Shown: positions 23,403-38,830 of the stretch, piece by piece | Position numbering within the stretch: position 1 is the stretch's first letter | Layout of the letters: every line of letters starts with the position of its first letter | Assembly (NCBI GenBank): GCA_054601695.1 | Contig: BAAHQB010000122.1 | Coordinates: 372,001 to 436,000 of the forward strand | Length of the DNA stretch: 64,000 nucleotides | Direction of reading: 5' to 3' | Origin: Amorphochlora amoebiformis | Lineage: Eukaryota; Cercozoa; Chlorarachniophyceae | Position numbers and translations under genes: made by a program | The notes under the pieces: generated by a model | What the model saw: the letters and a program-made list of their open reading frames with translations, nothing else | Told to the model about the DNA's origin: nothing | Databases searched by the model: none

Positions 23403-23486
23403 CAGATATTTTCCAGAGATTTTCCAGAGATTTTCCAGAGATTTACCAGAGATTTCCCAGAGATTCCCAGAGATTTTCCAGAGATA
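23403..23486 (+). repeat. 11-bp tandem repeat TTTTCCAGAGA
   Basis: About eight units, with C/T and A variants. Each unit reads as a 3' splice site (TTTTCCAG|AGA) on the plus strand. The surrounding 23100-24000 is TA repeat and A/G-rich sequence; a short plus-strand frame (TEVAEWLHQRQMQRKHLENR) at 23528-23605 ends in TGA. Confidence 0.85.
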
Positions 23487-23840
23487 GATATTGAACAGTA
23501 GGTAAACAATTCAGATATCGTAATAAAACGGAAGTAGCCGAGTGGTTGCACCAGAGACAAATGCAAAGAAAGCATTTGGAAAATAGGAGAAAAGAGAATT
23601 GATATTGGGAAGGAGAGAAAACAGAATGATGTTGATGAGAAGAGTTGGATTTATTGGATGCTTGGCATCGAGTGAGGGTTGGGATTATCAGCAAGAGCTA
23701 TAGAACAACTTATGCAAAAAAAAAATAAAAAATGAAAAAAAAGAAAACGGATGACAGAAGATAACGGTCAAGGTTGGGATTGAAGAGAGGGAAAGAGTTC
23801 GAGAGAAATGGATTTGTCGAGAAGAAGAGAGGAATATAAC

Positions 23841-23936
<96 letters not shown>

Positions 23937-24111
23937 GTATATATATATATATATATATATGTATATGTTTACATACATAAAGATATTAAATATATATTGT
24001 ATATTTTACGTATATATACGTAGATATATGTTAACCTTATCAAGTCTAGAGGTGCTTTGCGTCAGGCTGCCAGCGGTTGGTCTCGAGAGGCTACTCACCC
24101 TGTAATATATC

Positions 24112-24147
<36 letters not shown>

Positions 24148-24189
24148 CTATATACATATATATATATATAGATATATTACATGTAATAT

Positions 24190-24290
24190 ATACGAATGTG
24201 GTCGACCAGGGCATCTGCGTAGCAATAGCTTACATAATACAAAGAAGAATCCACACTTCTACAAAGGCAGAGGCTGCAGCAACATATATA
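24190..24290 (+). mobile_element. CCHC-knuckle-like relic, copy 1
   Basis: The frame reads YECGRPGHLRSNSLHNTKKN, then PHFYKGRGCSN. CGRPGH resembles a retroelement Gag zinc knuckle (CxxCxxxxHxxxxC), but the final Cys position is not met. It is partly repeated at 33090-33185. Could also be a gene exon; uncertain. Confidence 0.3.
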
Positions 24291-24377
24291 CGTGTATATG
24301 TATTATAACTTCATTAGGCTTGAGTTTCTACTATTTAGGTTCAATCGAGAGCTCCACAAGACTAGATGGATAAATTA

Positions 24378-24440
<63 letters not shown>

Positions 24441-24507
24441 AATATTTGTATGAATATATGTATGTTTACATAAATATAAATAGATATATACCTTACATAC
24501 ATATATA

Positions 24508-24551
<44 letters not shown>

Positions 24552-24591
24552 CTTTTATATAAATAAGCATATATATATATATATATATATT

Positions 24592-24637
<46 letters not shown>

Positions 24638-24673
24638 ATAGATATATATATATTTATATATACAAATACTTTA

Positions 24674-24715
<42 letters not shown>

Positions 24716-24912
24716 GTAAACATATATAAAACCTAACGAGATATAAATTACTGCTTCTTAGGTTCGATTGAGAGGTATACATTCGTGCATAATGTATATA
24801 TATATATGCATATATATACATATATATATATATATGTATATATATGTACATATATATAACCTGGCGAGATTTGAATTACTGCTTCTTAGATTCGATTGAG
24901 AGCTATACATAC

Positions 24913-24967
<55 letters not shown>

Positions 24968-25005
24968 TATATATATAATATACATAATATACACATACAT
25001 ATAAC

Positions 25006-25090
25006 CTGACGAGATTTGAATTACTGCTTCTTAGGTTCGATTGAGAGCTACGAATGTTCGATTGTGAGCTTCGAAGATTAGATTGAGAAG
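25006..25090 (-). CDS. exon encoding SQSN-L/I-RS repeats
   Basis: Minus-strand island of 85 nt with TATAG before and GTTATA after. The frame reads four imperfect copies of a seven-residue SQSNLRS unit. Downstream copies of its 3' half plus donor lie at about 24865-24900, 24735-24775 and 24308-24360. Low-complexity, probably disordered protein. It may be an upstream exon of the large minus-strand gene; strand and order fit, but no phase link was established. Confidence 0.4.
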
Positions 25091-25177
25091 CTATATATAT
25101 GAATACATATGTGTATGTATACATACTTCATACAATATATATATATATATATTACATGTACATGTATAATAATTTAT

Positions 25178-25220
<43 letters not shown>

Positions 25221-25348
25221 CAGATATATGAAACATTATACATATGCATTTATATGCATAATTATTTATATATCTATATTATATATATATATATATAGAT
25301 ATACATATATATATATACAATAAATGCATAATTATTTATATATCTATG

Positions 25349-25395
<47 letters not shown>

Positions 25396-25454
25396 TATAT
25401 AGTTATAGTAAATTACATATGAACATATACATACATATACGTGCATATACATAA

Positions 25455-25519
<65 letters not shown>

Positions 25520-25544
25520 ATTATATATGTAAGATTTATTATTT

Positions 25545-25607
25545 AGTACACATACATTTATATACATACATACTACCAACGAATTAACAAATTTGAACTC
25601 CATTGTA

Positions 25608-25648
<41 letters not shown>

Positions 25649-25862
25649 CATATATATATTGATATATATATATATATATATACAATTCATATTATATATA
25701 TATGTATATATATATATATATGTACATATATGCATTATATAATATATATATATATAATACATCTATTCATCACATTTAGGATGCAATACATATTATTCAA
25801 TACACATACATTTACATACATTCATACTACCAATAAACGAAGATGATTTGGATTCCTTTCTA

Positions 25863-25915
<53 letters not shown>

Positions 25916-26093
25916 ATGTACAAAAATGTGCACATATATTACATATGTATATATGTGCGTGTAGACACATGATATGCATACATTATATATCTATTCATCA
26001 CATTATACATGCAATATATATTATTCAATAGACATACATTTAAATACATTCATACTACCAATAAATGGACGAATTGGATTACTTATATATGTG

Positions 26094-26150
<57 letters not shown>

Positions 26151-26353
26151 GTATGTACATATGTATTATATTATATACATATATATATATATATAAATAT
26201 ATATACACATATATATATCAATAACGTACATACATTATAAATCTATTCATCACATTATACATGCAATACATATTTTTAAATACACGTAAATTTATATATA
26301 TTCATACTATATTGCATGTGTAACGTGTTGAATAAATGTATAATGTATGTTCG

Positions 26354-26413
<60 letters not shown>

Positions 26414-26442
26414 ACACATATACACATACACACATATATATT

Positions 26443-26495
<53 letters not shown>

Positions 26496-26640
26496 GCATA
26501 TATATATTTATAATAAATAATACATAAGATTACAAAGGAGTCCAATTCTTCTTCGTTTATGGTATATACTCTTCAATACACATACATTTCTATACATTCA
26601 TACTACCAATAAATGAAGACGATTTAGACTCCTTTTGAGA
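25545..26640 (-). repeat. repeated donor-containing unit
   Basis: Four or five copies (about 25545-25605, 25790-25855, 26030-26080, 26275-26315, 26570-26635) of, in the minus sense, TTTATTG|GTAGTATGAATGTATG preceded by a variable ESKSSSFIG-like coding edge, with TA repeats between. It has the form of a downstream exon-edge duplication. Confidence 0.6.
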
Positions 26641-27086
26641 CCTCGATTGAGAGTCTGTATCTGCACGTGGCCTCGGTATCTACGATTAGATCACACATAC
26701 GACAAAACCAAACAAACATTGTTCAGAAGAGTTCGAGAGACTTCGAGACTTGTAGAGATTTTGGAGTATATACGAGTAGATTGTATGTGTTGTGTGGCAG
26801 GGGACAAGAGAGGTTTGAATATAAAGAATATGTAACGAGGTTAAGAAAGGTCTAGAGGTTAGGGTATCTATGTTCATACTTCATGTAGGAAAACAAGCAA
26901 CTTAAAGAGAGGTTACGAGGATAAAGAATATGTTACGAAAGTAAAGAGATTTCTGAGAGAGTTTGGGTATGTACGATTTGATTGTATGTACGGTTCAGAA
27001 GAAAGTAAAACATTAGACAAATATAGAGAAGATATTTGGTCTAGAGAGGTTAAGAGGGGGGTATTAAGAGAAGTCAGAAATTGTAC

Positions 27087-28161
<1,075 letters not shown>

Positions 28162-28183
28162 CTGAATTCGAGTATTGTATTAC

Positions 28184-28224
<41 letters not shown>

Positions 28225-28345
28225 GGATATATATATTATTATTATATGTAATATCATATATATACATATATATATATTATACATATTTATGCAGAACATA
28301 CATAATATGATATGATATAGTTAAAATTTAAAGTTTTATACACGA

Positions 28346-28433
<88 letters not shown>

Positions 28434-28518
28434 GTATATATTGATAAATATTTGCATATGAATATATATGTATACACACATATGTATATTATATATATGA
28501 TATAAATATATATATACA

Positions 28519-28709
28519 TAACCGCCATCCACCAGAGTCCCCACATCACTGCGACGAGTCTCAGTAAGAGCGGCCACTCCAATCCTCAGACGAGCCAAAT
28601 CTTTTGCGATCAAGGCAGTACGACGAATAGCGAGAGAAGACTTACTTTCAACTGGTTCCAGCATAGTCCGCACGTTCCACGTCGCCACCAAGAGTTTATC
28701 AACCAACAT
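28519..28709 (-). mobile_element. LINE (non-LTR) endonuclease N-terminal fragment
   Basis: The minus strand encodes [17 protein letters not shown], then [25 protein letters not shown] and VDGGYV. The ATWNVRT start and the TETR motif are typical of the apurinic-type endonuclease of RTE-like LINEs and CFDP2-like proteins. Sequence passes abruptly into TA repeat at about 28515, so the reverse transcriptase is absent. Retaining a 5' end without a 3' end is unusual for a LINE remnant. Confidence 0.75.
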
Positions 28710-28714
28710 CTTAC

Positions 28715-29192
28715 GATGTTACAAACAAGAGTGCTTTGCTTGCTCTGTTTCGCGCCAGAGCTTATTGAAAATTTGTTTAGAGAGGGCAATAGCTTGCTAC
28801 CACAACCCTCTATACACCTGAGATCTGAATGCGACTTCCCGAAGAAAGATATGCACACAGAGGGATACTCAAGGTGTTTGTCTAATTCGTAACACACTCA
28901 AAAGAGAGTGACAGAGCCAGGTATACCGCGTGGAGGTTTAGACAACATACCCATATACACATATATATACATATAATATATGTGTATATATAAATATATA
29001 TACATATATAAATATACATATAAATATATATATAAATACATATGATATATATATTATATATGTACATATATGTATAACCATATGTATGTGAAATATTTTC
29101 TGAATTGCAGACATAATATAACATACTCACCCCATTTGAAGTGTACGCGAATTCTCTACGATGTCCAGTGTGTGGCACGCCCCTGGGAACAT
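28715..29192 (-). CDS. candidate 5' exons of a minus-strand gene divergent from the protease
   Basis: 29192-29131 begins with ATG ([20 protein letters not shown]) and ends at a very good donor, GTGAGT. 28896-28818 ([20 protein letters not shown]) follows a CT-rich acceptor, and 28760-28715 ([15 protein letters not shown]) ends at GTAAGA; these last two join in phase, while the first does not join the second without another piece. The last donor abuts the LINE fragment, so the two inner exons could be 5' sequence of that element. The opposite strand of 29110-29221 is also open (ending SSQL then TAG). Confidence 0.35.
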
Positions 29193-29948
29193 ATTGACGA
29201 GTTTTACTCTTCTCAACTTTAGATTTTCTTTTAAACCTCTCTACTCGTTTTGTACCAGACTTTAACTAATATTCCACTCTCTCATGCTTCCTTCCTCTGT
29301 TTCAGTATGTATATGTTTCCTTGTATATACTTAAATAGCGTGTAAACTCTGCATAATATCGGCGAATTTATATTTACATAAACATCTAAGAATTTGTAAA
29401 AAATAAATATATACTTATGTGCACATACATCGTGATAGATTTTCACAAACTACTGGCTACCATTGAAGAAATAAAAAAAATATTAGGATTGGCTGGTTCT
29501 TTCAGCGTTTTCCGTATAACGAGGAACTTTCGAGAAATTTCAAATAAACCATGAATTTAAGAAAAAGAACTCGAGAAAAATACGACCGGTTTTCCTCTTC
29601 ATCCGATAGCTGGTTGTCCTCTTCCCCAAAACGGTATTCGTTCATTTCCTGAGTCGAAAGGTTATCGTTGAAATTTAGAGCTTTTCGGAAAACATAGGGT
29701 ATTCCGGTACCTTATCTTTCTTCGTTGCTCGAACTTGCCTTAGTTTCTCGATAAGGGGTAGGTTTCGAGGGTCGGCGGCGGGATGCAAGGCCGTCGCGTG
29801 CGTGCAGCTGGCTTCTCCAGCAAAAGCCGACAATTAGTTGTCGTTTTTAGAAATTCGGAATATAATTAGGCGAAGTTGAAGAAAAAGAGCTCTCCATTCT
29901 TCAACCGCCCAACAGATGTAGCAACGTATCACGTAGACATATCTGCCG

Positions 29949-29956
29949 TGACGTCA
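29949..29956. promoter_or_regulatory. CRE-like palindrome TGACGTCA
   Basis: A perfect CRE/ATF octamer 160 bp upstream of the protease ATG, in the mixed-base region between two divergent starts (29193-30111). Confidence 0.45.
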
Positions 29957-30079
29957 CATCAAATCACGCAGTGTCACACGATCTGAAATACCAACGAGGA
30001 ATAATAAATACAACGCCTGGGACTATGCTGCTTTGGGTGTATTTCCTCGCTATCCCCCCTCCCCTTAGAGTGGGGGGGC

Positions 30080-30089
30080 TACAAAAGGG
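30080..30089 (+). promoter_or_regulatory. possible TATA-like element of the protease gene
   Basis: TACAAAAGG, just after a G7 run and 23 bp before the ATG, so the 5' UTR would be very short. Weak on its own. Confidence 0.25.
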
Positions 30090-30111
30090 CCACAAGCAAG
30101 GGGAGGGGTGG

Positions 30112-30209
30112 ATGAGTGCAAAGGTATGGAAGGAGATTTTTAAAGTTACATATTTCTTGGTTTTTTTGCGGGTTTTGCGGGTATTGGTAATATTTCATTC
30201 CCAGGTATT

Positions 30210-30269
<60 letters not shown>

Positions 30270-30347
30270 AGATATATACATATATATAGATAATATATAC
30301 GTATGTAATAAATATACGTATGCATATAAATATATATATATATATAT

Positions 30348-30385
<38 letters not shown>

Positions 30386-30498
30386 AACATACAAATAAGC
30401 ACACATATACACACACGTACATAATACGGTACCCAGAGAGGGTGTACTTGGGCGGCGAGGCCTGGAGTCAAAGCAAGGGTAAATATATACACATGTAC

Positions 30499-30538
<40 letters not shown>

Positions 30539-31073
30539 TATATATGGGTCGAATAGCCGGACACGTGTCCTCTTAGAGTCCCGAAATTTTATAACTTCGG
30601 CCTACTACGCCTGGAACGCACTTCCAAACTGTTGCACGATCGGTACACAAATTGGTATACAATGATCCGGACCTCCAGATGATGTGCTACATGTGTGGTT
30701 AGGAGGTGTAATGTTCCTGAAGTACTGTATACGTACAATGCTAAAACGATCCTCTTTATCTCTATCTATGCAAGATTTTCAATAGGCACACAACAAATAA
30801 CATGTTTATAAGTAACATGTTTACAAGTGACATTTTTACAAGCAACATGTTTACAAGTAACATGTTTACACAAGAAACATGTTTACACGGCCAACAAAAG
30901 GTGTGTATTTATAGTTACACTGCCAACAAAAGGTGTGTATTTATAGTAGTAAGTCCGTATGTATATTGATGGATGTCGTACGGATGTGTACACAAGCAGG
31001 ATGAGCACAACAATCCTTCTGTAATGCTACCCCTTCGTCCACGCAAGTAATCATTATTTCGATTAAATTATAC

Positions 31074-31113
<40 letters not shown>

Positions 31114-31199
31114 GTATTAGTATGTATTCAACATATACCCAGCCGAGATTAAAGTGCGAATGAAAACATGTGTGTATGTATTTAGATGTATATATTATG

Positions 31200-31260
<61 letters not shown>

Positions 31261-31908
31261 TATGTATATACAAATATTTATATACATACGATATGTATTA
31301 TATATTCCAGATCCAAATTCTAAAATTTTATTTTCAAATGTATATACATATTACAACACTAGTTACAACCGTATACACATGTAACTTAAATTCTAACGCT
31401 AAATGACCTTAAGAGGTTTGTACCTTACCCTAACCGTAATATGCTAATATTCTAGCCCAAAACTCCGAGTATAAGAAGCCCATTCGTAACATTAATGCAT
31501 AAAAGGCTCGAAATCCCTGAATCCTTCATAGCTTCATATGAGATCAAGAATACGTCTGGACCGCATAAGCTACGAACTCACAGCGGTCTCCTCAATCTAA
31601 CAAGGTAGTTTGCGTTCGATTTAGGATTAGGATTACGCACATTGTCACGCAGGGTGACATTATCGTTGAGAGGATATGAATACTTCAAAAATACCTAAGA
31701 AATACCGGAAATTTTGAATTAACTTTTCGGAAAGGTGATTAATTGAGCGGTAATGTTAGGAACTGTTACAACATAAGGGTAGGATGAATGCTATTGATAG
31801 GCTTCATATGCTGGGTTTGTAGGGTTAGGGTTAGGATATGAATATATTACTACGGTTAGGGTTAGGGTAAGGTTTAGAACGTGATTCGGGCGACATGTAT
31901 ATCTGTTA

Positions 31909-31942
<34 letters not shown>

Positions 31943-32231
31943 CTATATATCTACATATATAAATGTATATATATATATATATATGTATGTAGATGTATGC
32001 ATATATTTGTGCTTATGTGTTAGAAAAGACTTCCAGGCCCCATTGGTTGGAACTCTGTCCCTCGGGTGTCCCAAACAATGTAAGTCTAACTATACCTTAA
32101 TTAGTATTTGACGGAACGTTTCATACCCAGAGATCATCACTGTTTTTCTATATATGTGTGTATATATATGTAAATATATATATGTATATGTAAATATGTA
32201 TATGTGTATATATGTGTAAATATGCATACAT

Positions 32232-32269
<38 letters not shown>

Positions 32270-32345
32270 TATATGTGTGTGTGTGTGTGTATAATAATTA
32301 GCATTTGACATAATACGCAATACGGGAAAGGCATAATTGTTTGCA

Positions 32346-32389
<44 letters not shown>

Positions 32390-32884
32390 GTGTGTGTGTG
32401 TGTAAAATATATGTGTACACATATATATATATATATTATGTATGTAGATACATATGTGTATATATATTAATTAGCATTCGACGTGATATTTGATACGGGA
32501 AGCCCATCACTGTTTGTCACGGCGGGTGACTGTCATAGTCACTCATGTCATGCCGTAGGGTAACCTATATTAATATTCCTTTTACATATATTTAATATTA
32601 ATATTTATATATATATGTACATATATACATAAGCATATATATTCATATCTAAAAACAAATATAAATTTACATGTGCACTAAATATAATGTATATACATAT
32701 ATATACTAGATATACGATAATTATAGAAATAATATAGATACATGCTTGTTAACCGTAGGCATCACATGTTTAGTGCTAAGCGGTCATCATGCTTTAGGGC
32801 ATCGCACTCCACTGTCGAGGTAGGTCATCATATCTCAATCTCAATATGTGATATATCTTTTCGTATATACGTGTGTGCATGTTC

Positions 32885-32930
<46 letters not shown>

Positions 32931-33027
32931 CACATATATATATATATATGTACAGTAACTTCATATGTACACATTTAAGTACCTGTATTATTGTACACAT
33001 ACACGCATATATATACGTATATATGTA

Positions 33028-33093
<66 letters not shown>

Positions 33094-33185
33094 TATGACA
33101 ACACGAATGTCGTGAATAGCTTACATGCTACGAATAAGAAACCACACTTTCACCTTAAAAAAAAAGGAGGTTGCAACGACAAATG

Positions 33186-33270
<85 letters not shown>

Positions 33271-33408
33271 CATATGCACATAATAGATGTACATATTTTT
33301 ATTCTTTTTTGTTATTTGGTTTTGTTTTTCAGGTTTCATACGCATCAGGCACGGTATTGTACACATATATATATGATATTTATCTATATAATATACGTAT
33401 ATATGTCC

Positions 33409-33483
<75 letters not shown>

Positions 33484-35003
33484 GTAATATATACGACATA
33501 TATATAAATAATATATACATAATATATATTATAAATCTTTTAATGTACACACACTTGTATCTTACAATATTAATGTCATGGCCATCAGGTAGATGCAGAC
33601 ATGGGGTTAGACACCCTTCATGTTGGACCTATAGAAATCAAATCACAGGTATCCCTAACCCTAACCCTAACCCTAACCCTAACCCTAACCTAATCCTCTC
33701 CCTCTCCGTAATCCTAATAGAATAATCATAACCCTAACTCCTAACCTAACTTTATCTCGGCCCTATACGAATACAATTACAGCTAACCCAACAGCTAACC
33801 CCAACCTAACCCTAACCCTAACCCTAAATCGTAACCAACTAACCCTAACCCCAAATATCCCTAACCCTAAATCGAGTAACCCTAACCCTAACCCTGACCG
33901 TAACCCTAACCGTAACCCTAACCCTAAATGTTAATCGTGACCCTAACTCTAACCCTAACCCTTAATCGAATAACTCTAACCCTACCCTAACCCTAACCCT
34001 TCATCTGGGGTTATATGAATTCAATCAGAGGTACCCCTAGCCCTAACCCTAACGCTAACCCTAGCCCTAATTCTAACGCTAGCCCTAGCCCTAACCTCAG
34101 CACTAACCCTAAATGAAATATTTTCTAACCCTAACTCTAATCCTAACCCTTACGCTAACCCTAACCTTAACCCTAACCCTCCCTATCGGTCAATAAAAAC
34201 ACAATCACAGGCACATATAACCCTAATCCTAACCCTAACCCTAACCCTAAATTGAATAATCGAGATCCAAACATAACCCTAACCCTAACCCTGTCCTTTT
34301 TTCATATGTAGCTAAATTCATGATATATATATATATATATACATGTATAATATATATACATAATATATATTTATATATATATGTGTATGTAATGCATGTG
34401 ATATATATATATATATGTGTGTGTGTATATAAGTATATCTATGTATGTACATATATATATGTATACATATATGTACATAGTCATTTGGGAAAATAGAATA
34501 TGAAAACGGACCAATATTCTCAAAGGTAACCCTAACCCTAACCCTAACCCTAACTCTATTTCACCCTTTTCTTAACCCATACGGTTACCCTGATACTACA
34601 CCTAACCCTAACACACCTCAAACCCCATCCTAACCCTAACCCTAATTCTAACACACTCAACCCTAACCTAATCCTAACCCTAACGAACTGCAACCTTAAT
34701 TAAACTGAATCCTAACCCTAACTCTTACTAGTCAAAACTAGCTAATCCTAACCCTAAGCCTAGCTCAAATCCTAACCCTAACCCTAGCCCAAATCCTGAC
34801 CCTAACACTAGCTATAATCTTGAAGTTTGAGGTAATTTTAGTATGTTTTGCGTAAATCTTGAGATTTGGGTTAATTTTCGTATATTTGGCCTGATGGTAT
34901 GGACAATATTAGGCCTTTGACGGTATATGTGGATTATCTTATCCTATGGATACTACAGGAGGAAGCAAGGTTACATATGTAAAATATATATATATGTGTA
35001 TAG

Positions 35004-35041
<38 letters not shown>

Positions 35042-35232
35042 GTCCATATGTATATATACATACATATATATTATATATATGTGTATATATATTTATATAT
35101 TTATTATATATATATATAATATATATATATATATATGTATATATGTATATATATATAATATATATGTATATATGTAATATATATATATATGTATATAATA
35201 TAAATTTATCGATATGTCTGTTTGTACGTGTA

Positions 35233-35264
<32 letters not shown>

Positions 35265-35290
35265 TTATGTTTGTACATGTACATATACAC

Positions 35291-35345
<55 letters not shown>

Positions 35346-35939
35346 TGTATTTATTCTAGGTTGTTTTCGAAAACATCGTCGACCAGAAGTAAATTTATTA
35401 ACTATTAAGTTTATATATATACATATATGTATTATATATGTATATATGTGTATATGTAATTATATTGGTATATATTATATGTATATATATATATATATAT
35501 ATGCCTATGCATATAAATACATATGTATATACATAGGTATATACTCATATATATACAGATATATATATAAATATATGAATATATAATAATTATAATATCG
35601 CAGATATTCCTACCTAACCCTACTCCTAAATCTCTACCTAAGCCCTTCCCCTAACCCCGCATATATCATCCAAATTAAATAATAATAATAGTAATATCTC
35701 TCAACTTACTAAACCCTATTCGTAGACATATAATGCCAATCTAGTAATAAAAGCAGTATCTCTCAAATTCCTACGATAATGCCTATAAATATATATATAT
35801 ATATATTATATATATATATATATATAGAACATGTAAAAATACAAATACTGTAAGGAAAGGTTTTATGTACAAGATATATATATATATGTTATATATAAAT
35901 ATATATATACATATATGTATAAATAAATATATGTATATA

Positions 35940-35982
<43 letters not shown>

Positions 35983-36084
35983 ATATATATATATATATTC
36001 TGACTAACGCTAATGGTAACCCTTCTCGAGATGGAGGCTTTGAACTTCCCCTTTTGCATGTATACCGCACCTTCCGACCTTTAC

Positions 36085-36142
<58 letters not shown>

Positions 36143-36896
36143 TATGTATTTATATATGTGGTATTATGCTATTATGTTTTCATATATATATACATATATA
36201 TATGGGTGTGTGTGTGTGTTTTTATGTGTGTGTGTGTGTATGTGTGTGTATTTATATATGTATATATATATATATATATATAATATATATATACATGCAT
36301 ATCCTAATCTAAAATCTACAACTTATACCCTTCCCCAAACCCGCCAATCCTAAGCCTCCTAGCCCTAACTTTCATAAATCTACCTAACCCTAACTCTAAC
36401 CCTAACCCTAGCTCTCCTAAACCCTAATCCTAATCCTAGACCAATAGTATTCATCCTATCTCCGACCCTAATAACAGCTTAAACTTGACTCTAATCCTAA
36501 TCTCATACTCCCGCTAAACCTAACCCTATCCCTAACCCTAACCCTAACCCTAACCCTAACCCTAGGCTGGTTGAACCTCCATATATCAGCTTTTTCGTGG
36601 AAAGCAAACGCTGTTCTATGCCTTCAAGACTGGTGTTTGGAAACTACAGTGAATATGTTAAGACCTCTAGTATACGGTGGATTGCGGTTAATAGGAGATA
36701 TTATTGGCAGGTTGGTTAATAAGATATGTAGATATGTGTGTATATATATATATATATAATATATATATATATGTGTGTATATGTCTCTCTCTCTCTCTAT
36801 ATATATATAGTGAATATGTTAAGACCTCTAGTATACGGTGGATTGCGGTTAATAGGATATATTATTGGCAGGTTGGTTAACAGGCATGTAGATATG

Positions 36897-36930
<34 letters not shown>

Positions 36931-37017
36931 ATATATAGTGAATATGTTAAGACCTCTAATATACGGTGGATTATATATTATATATGTATATTATATATAT
37001 ATATATATATGTCTCTG

Positions 37018-37055
<38 letters not shown>

Positions 37056-37164
37056 CAGTGAATATGTTAAGACCTCTAGTATACGGTGGATTGCGGTTAA
37101 TAGGAGATATTATTGGCAGGTTGGTTAATAGGATATGTAGATATGTGTATGTATATATACACAC

Positions 37165-37210
<46 letters not shown>

Positions 37211-37515
37211 CAGTGAATATATTAAGACCTCTAGCATACGGTGGATTGCGGTTAATTGGGGATATTATTGGCAGATTGGTTAATAGGATATGTAGAGATT
37301 GGTTAATAGGATATGTAGATATGTGTATGTATATATATAATATATACACATATGTATGTATATGTCTCACTCTATATATATATATATATATATACAGTGA
37401 ATATGTTAAGACCTCTAGTATACGGTGGATTGCGGTTAATTGGAGATATTATTGGCAGATTGGTTAATAGGATATGTAGAGGTTGGTTAATAGGATATGT
37501 AGATAAGTGTATGTG

Positions 37516-37558
<43 letters not shown>

Positions 37559-37700
37559 ATATATATGTATTATATATACAGTGAATATGTTAAGACCTAT
37601 AGTATACGGTGGATTGCGGTTAACAAGAAATATTATTGGCAGGTTGGTTAATGGAATATGTAGATTTATATATACATATATATATATATATACACATATA

Positions 37701-37740
<40 letters not shown>

Positions 37741-38079
37741 CATATATACACATGTATATAAAGTGAATATGTTAAGAACTCTAGTGTACAGTGGATTGCG
37801 CATAATAGGAGATATTATTGGCAGGTTGCTTGATCAGATATATAGAGATATATGTTTAAAAATATGTATACATATATATATATAATATATTTATATATTT
37901 ACGCGTGTATATACAATTGAATATATTAAGAACTCTAGTATACAGTGGATTGCGGATAATATGAGATATTATTGGCAGGTTGCTTGATCAGATATATAGA
38001 CATATATATCTAAAATATATATATACATTTATATATATATATATATAATATTTATATATGTACAGACATGTATATTTAT

Positions 38080-38124
<45 letters not shown>

Positions 38125-38169
38125 TACATAATTAAGACTTCTAGTATACGGTGTATTTGGGTTATATAT

Positions 38170-38208
<39 letters not shown>

Positions 38209-38792
38209 TACATGTACGATATTATGTGTGTATATTTATAAATTTATGTGTACAGATAAAAACACACATATATATATATATATATATATGTATGTATATA
38301 TTTAATATATATTTATACATCTATATTTATATATATTTGAGCATATCACACCAGCTAACCTTGCAACAATATCCACTATTAACTATATATATATATATAC
38401 ATATATATGTATACATATATATATACATATACATACACATATATTCAGCTAACTCTAAAAGATATTCTTATCGGCGGTGAATCTCTCAGAGCGAAACTCA
38501 GAGGTTAGACCACTAACAGATACAGGAGAGCAAAAAGAGAGAGCGAGAGAGAGTTAGATCGCGAGAGGGAAAAAGAAAAGGCGCGCGAGAGGATAAAAAG
38601 GCGCGCGAACTGGAATAAAAAGGCGCGCGAGGGGAAAAAAGGCAGAGAAAAATAAAAGTGAGACCGAGAGAGGGAGTAGATTATCTAAGATAAAACTAAA
38701 TGTAAATCCCTGTGAGGGGGTGAGAAGAGAGATAACATCCAATTATACAATGCTATAGGTCTTCAGAAGAAATGTTATAGACATTTTTTTCA

Positions 38793-38830
<38 letters not shown>

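Larger units (their letters stand above)
31620..36575. repeat. telomere-type repeats in protease introns
   Basis: TTAGGG at 31820-31875 (intron 2). CCCTAA at 33653-34300 and 34530-34810 (introns 7 and 8) and at 36365-36570 (intron 10). The block in intron 7 begins five bases after the donor. Confidence 0.95.

Noticed and set aside
23528-23560. tRNA-like A box GTAGCCGAGTGGTT
   Set aside because: No B box, anticodon arm or acceptor stem follows.
33120-33169. Extra protease exon between 32819 and 33333
   Set aside because: Joining the neighbours directly gives the exact A1 spacing before the flap; this stretch matches the relic at 24.2 kb.
36590-38160. CRISPR-like array (similar units separated by spacers)
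   Set aside because: The units are an exon half plus donor in a eukaryotic intron and the spacers are TA repeat.
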